DNA from: Owenia fusiformis
Lineage: Eukaryota; Annelida; Polychaeta; Sabellida; Oweniidae
Length of the DNA: 64,000 bases
Assembly: GCA_903813345.2 (NCBI GenBank)
Contig: CAIIXF020000002.1
Location: forward strand, 33,500,109 to 33,564,108
Reading direction: 5' to 3'
The translations under genes and the position numbers were made by a program. The notes beneath the pieces are model-generated. The model was given only the letters and a program-made list of their open reading frames with translations. It searched no databases and had not been told where the DNA came from. Shown here one piece after another: positions 1-11,100 of the stretch. Every line of letters starts with the position of its first letter. Positions within the stretch are counted from its first letter, which is position 1.

Positions 1-185
1 AGTGCTCAAAATGGTGAAAACTGCATGCTTTTGAAAGAATTTTGGCCGGGGGGGGGGGGGGTTCGAATTTTGTTTTTATACCATGCATGATAGTATATTG
101 GCTTTTATACATGTACCATCACCAGTTATTTGATATGATACTTTACAGTGAATGAAATTGTCTTTATCAATTGTATGCATTTCAC

Positions 186-560
186 ACAGAGCTAGGCAAG
201 GTATGTCCGATTCCAGCCAATCCGAACAAAGTATTTGAACAACCCACCCAAGGTCATTAGTTGAATGGTTGTCAAGGGGACAAGTTGACTCTACAGATTG
301 AAATTAATGCTTTGCCAACCTGACCCTTGCAAAAAGTTTCATTGGAAATTCTTTTTGTGATTTCGTATCTTTTAGGTGATACCGTATAAAACATTTTGCA
401 ATTGTGTGGGGAGAATTTAAGTCCAAGCCTTGTAATGCATTGTGGCTGATTCATTCCATTCAGGCGTTATTTCCTAAACTTCACACTCGATGCTGCACAC
501 CTCGTGCAAAGGTTGAAATATCACCTTTTTGACGAACGATTGCATAATGTGAGCTAAATG
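186..560. repeat. Dispersed repeat family A, copy 1
   Basis: Begins AGCTAGGCAAGGTATGTCCG and ends near the segment AAGGTTGAAATATCACCTTT. Similar blocks in the same order recur at 1699-2210 and 36201-36380. Confidence 0.6.
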
Positions 561-1324
561 TACGCTCTGGTCCAAAATTTGATTTAGGGGGTTGGTGTTG
601 GACGATACAGTCGTTAGATAATGAAAACAGTATTACATGTTAGTATTACTTGAATGCATTGCTCACAAAATAATAAAACAAAAACACCAATGGGCTAAAG
701 TTGAAATGATTTATTATAACTGTACAATAGTAAAGCACCATAATTTACATATATTCTTGAAATAATATATACAGAAACTATGTACACAATTAGCTTATTA
801 AAAGGGATTAGGGTTAGAATCCCGACAACTTTGCTATACATTACAAGGAAACATTTGGGCAAAAATACATATTTTATTAAAAATTCAGTGTGTTATTATG
901 TTTTATTTTCTACTTCAACTACTTCAACTATTTCAATTTGTAAAGCTATTGACGTTGGATGACTGGTATATGGTAAACGTTGAGACTTTACAATCTTGTT
1001 CCTAAAATAGTTTATAAAATAATTGCATAACTCATTCTACGTGGTCGTGACCTACTTTAATAATAAAGGTTTTGTAGGGATATTAGTATATGGCCAGACA
1101 TATTTACATTCTACGTTTGCTATTGTACATCATTTATGTACACATTATGTTAATTAATAAATAAATACATTTCCATTGTAATGTATCAATATCTGCTTCC
1201 CCGTTTAGCATGGCAAATAGCGTCGTGCTGTTTCAAAATTACACATAGGTGAAAATTATGTGGGCAAATATAGGGCCAGGGGAACATGCGATTTTAAGTC
1301 CCGTAATTCCACTAATAAGTTACA

Positions 1325-1517
1325 TCAAGAAGGATTGGCTCCCAGGATCGAAACTCGATATTTTCCAACAATGAAAATGATAATACCAAAATTCACGATT
1401 CAAATGTTGAAGTGAACAATATGGCGGCTGTTTGAATTCGAATTTTGTATGACAACATTCCCATTTATGGGACAGAATATCGATGTTGCACTCTGGGAGC
1501 CATTCCTCCTTGAAGTT
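1325..1517. mobile_element. Non-autonomous DNA transposon (MITE) with 9-bp target duplication, short copy
   Basis: Ends are CAAGAAGGATTGGCTCCCAG and CTGGGAGCCATTCCTCCTTG. Flanks are AAGTTACAT and AAGTTACGT, a 9-bp duplication with one mismatch. It is an internally deleted relative of 43756-44042. Confidence 0.75.
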
Positions 1518-1698
1518 ACGTTTAAATAAAAATGATACAATATACATTTCACAAGTTACATCAAAACAACTGTAAGATGTACATCGTACATTTCATAAGT
1601 TGCATTTACATAAAAATGAGATGTAAATTTTGAAAGTTAAATCTACGTAACAATGGTTAGATGTACATTTCATAAGTTTCATATACATACAATTTACA

Positions 1699-2210
1699 CA
1701 TAGCTAGGGAAGGTGTGTCCAATTCCACCCAATCAGAACACGCTATTTCACGTAACCGTATTCCGTTATAAACCAGAAGAGGAGGGAAAGCCCCAGAGTT
1801 TTAAAGATGACAGACATAATTACGTCTCTTGCTTACCACCTTCGTTCATTCGAATTTTCGTTGGCTAATTTTCAAATACTACACTTCGATGTGATGTTTT
1901 AATTGATAAGGGCACGGCTTTTCTAGGCACATAAGTTCACTCTTTGTGCAAACCTGGAAGATGTAGACAATGTGGGGAAGGAGTTATTCTTGTTTGAAAA
2001 ATAACATGCGACTCAATTGAGGAATGGAGAAAATTTCCCAACATGCACCCTGGCCTTAAGCCCAAGACTCAATGCATTGTAGAATGACCATTCCTTTCAG
2101 GCGTTGTTACTCAAAATTAATACTCGATGCAGCGCATCTCGTGCAAATTTTGGAAAGCAATGTCTTCGAGTAATGGTCATTCCCCGTTGCTCTAAGTACA
2201 GGGCTTAAAT
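1699..2210. repeat. Dispersed repeat family A, copy 2
   Basis: Begins AGCTAGGGAAGGTGTGTCC and includes TTTCAGGCGTTGTTACTCAA and GCGCATCTCGTGCAAA, all matched in copy 1. Longer and more diverged than the other copies. Confidence 0.55.
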
Positions 2211-2460
2211 TCTTAAACGATAAGTTGTACTAGTATATTTCATAACTTGTACCTACATAGAAATACATACATAGAATTGCATCTCCATAAAATGTAAATT
2301 AATGTACATGTTATTTACAAGAGATGTACAATTGCAAAGTCGATAATAGACTTCATATGACAAGTAAACATTTTACGAACACATATATCCTTTGAAATGT
2401 GATTTCAATCTTACCACTTCGGATTTATTTTACTGCTATACAATTTATACATGATATAAA

Positions 2461-2690
2461 CACACGGGAATAGCCTGACAACGGTTAAGTCAGATACCGT
2501 TGTCACAAATGGCGGTTATAACCGTCGCTTCAGTTAGATTTTCATGAACTGTATGTTTAATAGAGCACCTAGACTAGATACCTTTGGAACAACAATCAAT
2601 CAAAGTGTCTTAATACTTATTGTGCAGCTAATAATGTTCTACCATCGAACGTCGTATCTGACTTTACCGTTGTCAGGCTATTCCGGTGTG
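2461..2690. mobile_element. TIR element family B, internally deleted copy
   Basis: Ends CACACGGGAATAGCCTGACA and TGTCAGGCTATTCCGGTGTG form a long inverted repeat (TCAGATACCGTTGTC also shared). Its interior matches the reverse complement of the right half of 20975-21494. Confidence 0.75.
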
Positions 2691-3065
2691 ATATGATAAA
2701 CATAATCGATAAATGTAACCGTATTGTGTTCATACACTAATTCTTGACAAAATGGCCGATATAATCGACCACATACAATACTATCCTTCAACGTAAAACT
2801 TATGTTCCCCGAAACATAGTTATTGGTGTTCCTGGTTTCTGATTCCAAGTGCTACCATCCTATCTTGAACATCTTTTCAATGTTTTATGTTCAATATGAA
2901 CAACACTACACGCTACCAAAACCAATTTGTGTCTCTATCTATTGTCTGAAATTTTAGTCAGTTCATAACAAAACCTTCAATAAACCTCTATAGATGTCAT
3001 GTTTAGACTAAAGTAACATTATTCAGATAATCCAACTTTCCATTATGACGTATGATGTTCCCACT

Positions 3066-5060
3066 TGTCTGCCAATCTGACTAAGTATTGTCACAAAGGT
3101 AGTATGGTGTTTGGACACTTTACACTGTCTTCCAATCTGACTAAGTATTGTCACAAATGTAGTATGATGTTTGGACACTTCACATGTCTTCCAATCTGAC
3201 TAAGTATTGTCACAAAGGTAGTATGATGTTTGGACACTTCACATGTCTTCCAATCTGACTAAGTATTGTCACAAAGGTAGTATGATGTTTGGACACTTTA
3301 CACTTGTCTTCCAATCTGACTAAGTATTGTTTCAAATGTAGTATGATGTTTGGACACTTCACACTTGTCTCCGATCTGACTAAGTATTGTCACAAATGTA
3401 GTATGATGTTTGGACACTTCACATGTCTTCCAATCTGACTAAGTATTGTCACAAAGGTAGTATGATGTTTGGACACTTCACATGTCTTCCAATCTGACTA
3501 AGTATTGTCACAAAGGTAGTATGATGTCTGCACACTTCACATTTCTTCCAATCTGACTAAGTATTGTCACAAAGGTAGTATGATGTTTGGACACTTCACA
3601 TGTCTTCCAATCTGACTAAGTATTGTCACAAAGGTAGTATGATGTCTGCACACTTCACATTTCTTCCAATCTGACTAAGTATTGTCACAAAGGTAGTATG
3701 GTGTTTGGACACTTCACATGTCTTCCAATCTGACTAAGTATTGTCACAAAGGTAGTATGATGTTTGGACACTTCACATGTCTTCCAATCTGACTAAGTAT
3801 TGTCACAAAGGTAGTATGATGTTTGCACACTTCACATGTCTTCCAATCTGACTAAGTGTTTTCACAAATGTAGTATGGTGTTTGGACTCTTCACATGTCT
3901 TCCAATCTGACTAAGTATTGTCACAAATGTAGTATGGTGTTTGGACACTTCACATGTCTTCCAATCTGACTAAGTATTGTCACAAACGTAGTGTGATGTT
4001 TGGACACTTTACATGTCTTCCAATCTGACTAAGTATTGTCACAAAGGTAGTGTGATGTTTGGACACTTTACACTTGTCTTCCAATCTGACTAAGTATTGT
4101 CACAAATGTAGTATGATGTTTGGACACTTCACACTTGTCTCCGATCTGACTAAGTATTGTCACAAAGGTAGTGTGATGTTTGGACACTTTACATGTCTTC
4201 CAATCTGACTAAGTATTGTCACAAAGGTAGTGTGATGTTTGGACACTTTACACTTGTCTTCCAATCTGACTAAGTATTGTCACAAATGTAGTATGATGTT
4301 TGGACACTTCACACTTGTCTCCGATCTGACTAAGTATTGTCACAAATGTAGTATGATGTTTGGACACTTCACATGTCTTCCAATCTGACTAAGTATTGTC
4401 ACAAAGGTAGTATGGTGTTTGGACACTTCACATGTCTTCCAATCTGACTAAGTATTGTAACAAAGGTAGTATGATGTTTGTACACTTCACACGTCTTCCA
4501 ATCTGACTAAGTATTGTCACAAATGTAGTATGATGTTTGGACACTACACACTTGTCTTCCAATCTGACTAAGTATTGTCACAAAGGTAGTATGATGTTTG
4601 GATACTTTACACTTGTCTTCCAATCTGACTAAGTATTGTCACAAAGGTAGTATGATGTTTGGACACTTCACATGTCTTCCAAATTGACTAAGTATTGTCA
4701 CAAAGGTAGTATGATGTTTGTACACTTCACACGTCTTCCAATCTGACTAAGTATTGTCACAAAGGTAGTATGATGTTTGGACACTTCACATGTCTTCCAA
4801 TCTGACTAAGTATTGTCACAAATGTAGTATGATGTTTGTACACTTCACATGTCTTCCAGCCTGACTAAGTATTGTCACAAAGGTAGTATGATGTTTGGAC
4901 ACTTCACATGTCTTCCAGCCTGACTAAGTATTGTCACAAAGGTAGTGTGATGCTTGGACACTTCACACTTGTCTCCAATCTGACTAAGTATTGTCACAAA
5001 GGTAGTATGATGTTTGTACACTTCACACTGTCTGTGAATCTGATTAAGTATTGTCACATA
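3066..5060. repeat. 59-61 bp minisatellite, about 33 copies, overlapping the end of exon 7
   Basis: Unit core CTGACTAAGTATTGTCACAA, then GGTAGTATGATGTTTGGACA and CTTCACATGTCTTCCAAT. Variants insert CT before TGTCTTCC. On the minus strand each unit reads ...TACTAC..TGTGACAATACTTAG, matching the final codons and stop of the alpha-arrestin CDS (5044-5070). Confidence 0.95.
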
Positions 5061-5171
5061 TGTAGTATGTATAATACGGCGTATATTGGAAGAGTTGTTG
5101 TTTATTTGCATCCTCGTCGTAATCTTCAAACTGAACGCTACCAAATACACTTTCTGCATACGTTGGTGGTG
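5044..5171 (-). CDS. Alpha-arrestin coding exon 7, PPxY motif and stop
   Basis: Acceptor ATTTTGCAG precedes 5171. Encodes P347 (split codon) to residue 388 and TAA at 5046-5044. PPPTYAESVFGSVQFEDYDE contains the PPxY ligand (P348-P-T-Y351) for WW domains. The tail is Tyr-rich (QYTPYYTYYICDNT). The last codons and the stop already belong to the first unit of the 59-61 bp minisatellite that continues to about 3066. Confidence 0.9.
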
Positions 5172-8100
5172 CTGCAAAATAATGTTGAATTGACTTATTA
5201 ATTAATTAAATCAATCAATATTTTGTTTCACCATCATTCATGTACATATAAAATACAATTAGCACACATCTTCACAGATTTCCAATCTAAAGAAATTTCG
5301 CTGTATGTTTATATAAAATGGGTTTCAGTTAAATTCAATACATGGCATAAATCCTGTGCTAAGGGCTGGAATGAAAAGTCACTATATACCCCGGTGGGAA
5401 TTGAACCCATAACCCTCCGATTATGTGTCAGTATTTACTGTTTTTATGAGTTTTTGATTAAATAATGTTGAGACATTGCTCCTGTAATGGCGTATTTCAT
5501 TACAAAAACTGCAAAACGATCATTGAAATTACAGAAAACGTGTTTTGCAGAGCAAGAATGAAATCTAATATAGAACCAATCAAGAGCCTCCATTTTATAA
5601 TCCACGTATAAAATAAAGGAACATGGGAGAAGTGCAGTTCTGATGATACAGATAAATGTTATGAGTATCAGAATGGTGAATGAACGATTTGAATCTTCAT
5701 CTGCTTTTGGTCATACTTACGAGCGTTCCCTGGGTATGGGGGTAGGGGTCTCTCAGCCAGGGCTGCCCTCGAGGCAGACTCTGCCTTTTCCTCCCGTTCT
5801 TTGCTCGGGGGAGGGGAGAATAAGTTCTTTAATGGGACAGTTCCTATTACTATCTCAATAGGAATCTGGAGACTGGTTGAAGATCCAGCGGGTCGTATTT
5901 TCAACTGAAAGAAGCACACGGCCATGAAAAAGCGCAAATACAGGGTGATCCAGCAAAACGTTTTCTCAGTTTCAAGATTGGTCCAGTAGTACTCAAATGG
6001 CAGCATATTTGACGTTGCTTCCGGATCACGCTGTATACTTAATCTTGCACCGAGTTCTTTTGACTAACCCATACGATTACTATACCCTCATAAGAAGGGA
6101 AGAGGAGGGAAGAGGAGGGGGAGAAAGCATTATATCAGTTTTCAAGTTTTAAGCTAGCCGTCCCGTCGTCTCTTTTCAATAGGCCCGTGAGTAAGCTAAT
6201 AACCTAGATGCGAGTAGGCAGTTACCAGTTTCACCACCAGGTGGCTCATTCGGGTCAGATAGGATGACGGGTATAGTGGAAAGTTCCCTTTAACTTAAAT
6301 AATACCAGTTTTAGTGGTTCAATTTTCAATTCACCCTTATGTATCTAATAGTCATGCTAATTAAAATATGTTCAGTTTTTGATTTTATAACATTGGGTCT
6401 ATGGAGAATCTCCCCGAACTAGAAGTCACATTTTCCAAAAAATAAAATTTGTTGATAAACAATTTTCAAAACCATATTTCACTTTGACTAAATTTTGAAT
6501 ATTTAATAAAATAAGTTAAGATTATTACTACTCGCATCTAGTCTATTGTGTGTCTGACCGCATACGTAATAAACCAAGATTATACGATTGGATCTCATCG
6601 TGCCTCGTTTGGTACATGTATACTATACATAGTAATTTGGGATGGATGATCGAATTAGATGCTGTAATAACAATAGAACTGAACATTTGAGATAAACTTA
6701 CGGTTAAAATATAGTTAATATCAATGAAGTCACACGAGCCAAGTCTCGAGGGTGGCAAGGCCGGTATTTGTATGAGTTCATTTTCCCAGATCTGTGTTGA
6801 ATGGGCATTCACTTCTCCTTTCTTTATGAACGCTAGGTGATGCGATGACCATTGTGTCTTCTGGCGTCCAGCAGCCAATCCGCTCCAGGTGGCATGGTAC
6901 GCTATTTGCTGAAAATATGAAGTTTTGAATTAATTAACTATATGTAATATAAGGTTCGTTTGGAAAATTCGTTTCTTTTAGCTCTAAAAAGTCAGAACAC
7001 ACCATATAACCGATTATGTAAGTTTCCTATTAATCATTTTGGAAATGATTATTTGGTTACCATGGCAACACTTAATTTGGTACCGACACTAGTTAATAGC
7101 CTGTAAAATTTACCCGCCTCTCAAGCAGACATCAAGCATTAGTAGCTTCGATATGTTACAAGTGTAAGTGAATGTAAGTCATTGAGATTCGAAAGTGGAT
7201 CTTGAACTAGAGACAATTGTTTCATCGGCTCTTGTATGTCAGTATTGCATTGTGATATTTTGAATATTGGATGTTTTATGAATTTCTAAATATATTTCAA
7301 ATACACCTGAACTGCACTTAGATATATAAATGTTGATTAAATATTTTTCTAACTTTTTCTAACTTTTATAGATGTCAACACACTCGAATAAATTATGTGC
7401 ATTTTACCAAAACAAAAAGAAATGACTCTTGCAAAGAGGATGGACTGGGACAAAGTCTTGCCAAGGGTAATTAAATCACCGATTGGATAAATACATGAAA
7501 AACGAGCGCCCTAAACCCGGTTATCGGCAATTCTGGTCAATATTCGGTGTTTTATATCAGCTTCGCAATTATAGAAAACAAATTAATGTTTACTTGAGCA
7601 ATCAGGCACCATGTTTGGGGATATAAGCTAGCTGAACAGAATATACTATTAAGAAAAATCAAGTCAAATTGTGTTCCATTCTGAATTTAAGTGGTAGAAA
7701 AGGAATAAGAGTGTATAATTAAAGGATTGAGCAATAATTTCCATAAATGTGTCACTCTAACCTTCAAATTCATAAAACTTGAAAGGGGACGTGTGCTCTC
7801 TAGAAATTGATTCCATCACACTACCCTACCCCCATACTGTAGCCTGTATTTCTTTAAAAGGGATACAGGCTGCAGTGAACGAAGTTGCAAATGGATGACG
7901 TTCAAATTGTGTTCCCTCTGAAAGTATAAAATGGAGCAATAGTTTCTATAATCATGTCACCTTTACCCTCAATTTGAAAAGGGGATGCCAGCTTTCTCGG
8001 AATTTCTTCCATATGGTATTTCAAATACCTTATATGGAATTAAGTCATGATTTCTTGGAAAATAGGTTTGATAATGAAAAGGGCATATCTTTAAAATGAA

Positions 8101-11100
8101 GCGCAGACCACTGGGTTGGTTCCCAGAGAGCGCATGTGCAGAATTTCCAAAATGGCAAATTTGACACGAAGATAGTATAACAAATTAGACAGCATTAAAA
8201 AGTATTTTAAACTAAGTACATCGTCCTGAGTCGATAATATATCAATTGCTGCACTCCCTTTTAAGTCTGGGTTATGTTTTAAATCACATGTTGGTATACA
8301 GAGGCTTAGTCAAGTACGCGAGGAAAATTTAAATAAGTGAGACAACAATTGATTGGATCATGTTTCAAATATTCTTTAACTCCTTCATGACTGAAAATTT
8401 TGGGGAAAATGGAAAGAAATGAAAAACTGAAATGTAAATGATTCTAGAAGCAAGAAAAGGAAGCAACACCCAATAAGTTATATGTCATTTTGAAGGAGTT
8501 ATGTCATAGTACAAATACCACTGAAATCAGCATAAGAAGATCTATAATTCTGCGTTTTCAGATTTTTAAATTGAAGTCTCAATAAAAAATTAAATGCTAA
8601 AATAATTCCATTTTGAAAAAAATCCAACTGCGCCATCTTGAATTATGACGTCACAAGGACACTATCTCATTTGCATATTCACATTTTTTTCAAAAAAGTA
8701 TGGGTATAGCCCTTCAAAAAACATAAAGTATGTATAGCCATTCAAAATGACATATAACTTATTGGGTGTTGCTTCCTTTTCTTGCTTCTAGATTCATTTA
8801 CATTTCAGTTTTTCATTTCATTTTCCCCAAAATTTTCAGTCATGAAGGAGTTAATGATATAACAATGTGAAGTGGATTTACCATACAGGTTGCTTGAAAA
8901 GTATGCATCATATTTAAATATAAATCCAAAATTATCACGCTTGATCATAGGGGCAATGAACAAATGAAGCTTAGTTAACAGAAACTGGATTTGGATGAAA
9001 CAAAAAGCCATATTATAGAAGACGTATGATCTAAAAATAGAATGCAAAGAGTTTATAACTTCATTATACCAAATTATTCCTAAAGTCTATTCATCGTTTG
9101 TCAACATTTAACAAACAGTCAATCCGTTGTAAGAATTCCCAACTTTAATTGGCAACTTTTCCCAAAACACACGCATATTCTTTTCTTTGTAATCACATTA
9201 TCCCCAATTTAGGGCGAGTTGATGAATGAGACTGTGTTCATTTTAGACTATATCGAAGAGTACTAATGGGTTACTTCTAGAGAGATCCGGAGAACCGGTC
9301 ACTGCATGCGATATTTTTTATTAGATTTGGAAGTCAGATATCAATCGATTAGAAAACGTATGATTCAATTCGATTTTCATGATTTATGGTACGTACGTGT
9401 AATTTGTTTTGACATTTTAGTTTCATTGTAGATCATGTGGTCTTAGTTTGTTTGGTATTGTATTTTATGCATGGTAAAATAATTCAGAAAACGAATGATT
9501 CAATTGGATCTTCATCGATTTATGGCACGAACGTGTAGTTTGTTTGGCATTGAATATTGCAGATTATGTGATCTTATAGCCATGATTATATTCCAGGGCC
9601 TATGGTTCGATGGCTGCTTCTACATGCTTCTTGTATGTTATTTACTCTGGATATTTCGTTCAGAGTGATTATGATACATCTGTATTCTACGGAACAGTGT
9701 TTCAATTTTGATGTAATTTCCCCGAAGATTCATAGAATTCACACATGTAGTGCTAGTGCTATATACCACAATTGCAGTCTCCCAAACGCCGAATGTTGGC
9801 TATAATTGGCATTAACTAATTTAAAAAACGTCTAAGTTAATGAGAACAAAAGTTAATTAACAGAAACGTCGTCATTGAAAATTGATCCTATTTGACTTAA
9901 TCTTGTCTTTTGAGAGTACAGTTCAACCGAATGGTTATTTTATTGCAAAATATAGAAACAAGGACTTGCTAGGATCTGTGATGAACAGAAAACGAAATCG
10001 AATTTGAAAGAAAAATATATTATAGGTCGAAGTCCCCCGAGTAAATAAGGAAAATTGATATAAAACTTTGGCAACAAACTGTTAATTGGTTTATTGTGTA
10101 ATGTGAACCTGAGACAATACCCTTGGCATTATAGTGACATAACTAATATGCTAACCTCGGGTCACGGTAGTCTGAAAAAACACACTTACAATTAAGACGA
10201 ACGGATGAGGAGCAACGTAGTAGCCTACTTTGGGAAACCACAAATACGCATAATCCACTCATAGTGGCAGCAGAGAGCAACGCTTAAAAGCAAGTCATCT
10301 GCCACATAGAGTCTTAATTTCATTATTCAAAATAATAATTCGAGATATAGAATGTTGAAGAATTCAAGAGTTTTCAGACGCAGAAATGTCAAAAATTCAT
10401 TCGAATAAAAACTTCATTGAATGTTCACGAAATAAAGCAAAAATTGCTCTAGACATTTTAGAAATTAGGTATGAATGCTGTGGGGATATTGTTATATTGT
10501 TAATATAATGGGGATATTGTAATATTGTGCCATTTTTGTAGACTTAATTGAATTCTCTAATTCCCTAGTGATTTGCTTGCCCCTGAGGAGATGAGCAGTA
10601 ATTCCCGGGCACTTATTTACGTGTATATAATAACCGTGATTATGGTAAAGAAGAGCTCCCCATTTTCGAGTTGAGCGCCAAGCATCTTTAACCTGGTAAG
10701 ACTGAGAACCATTGACGATTCCATCAAGTAATTATGCCTTTAATTGAGTTAGCACTTTAGTAATTGTTTCCACTGTGAAGATTAAGTAGAAGCACCTTCA
10801 TCCAAAAGGAGTGCTGGGATCTGGGGTCGAACCATCCTGCCTATGAAGGAAGTGTTTACAGCATTACACCATTCAAGCAAAAAAAACTGGTGCGTGTTGC
10901 ATCTTAATGTCATGCCACGGTAGGACACCTGTGTAAAGCGCGTAAGGCGCGTAAGGCAAAAAATAAAGAGATTCGGTGATATGAGTAATAGGCTTACAGG
11001 TAAGATATCTATAATCACACATACCTGATGAAAATCTACCCTAGTGTGTTTGATTTTCCTAGAACTATTATTTGTGATTGCGGCGTTGATTTGTACAACT

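Larger units (their letters stand above)
1..3065. other. 3' flank of the alpha-arrestin gene, no gene seen
   Basis: AT-rich DNA. It holds two copies of a dispersed repeat (186-560 and 1699-2210), a small MITE (1325-1517), a second MITE (2461-2690) and degenerate repeats around ACATTTCATAAGTT (about 1540-1690, again near 2240). A poly-G run lies at 50-61. A minus-strand AATAAA at 2429-2424 could be a poly(A) signal if the 3' UTR spans the whole minisatellite. Confidence 0.5.
6909..11024 (-). other. Intron 4 of the alpha-arrestin gene
   Basis: Non-coding. Contains a weak direct duplication (about 7655-7830 and 7890-8035, both with AAATTGTGTTCC and GTCAC.TTTACC), a 471-bp TTAA-flanked foldback element (8380-8850), a diverged direct duplication (9345-9580) and a tRNA-like fragment (10805-10880). 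Confidence 0.6.

Noticed and set aside
3066-5060. CRISPR-like appearance of regularly spaced repeats (also 61757-64000)
   Set aside because: The whole unit is repeated with no unique spacers, and the context is an animal gene. These are minisatellites.
5370-5420. tRNA gene on the minus strand (also 10805-10880)
   Set aside because: B-box-like sequences are present but the cloverleaf does not close. Listed as SINE or tRNA-like debris only.
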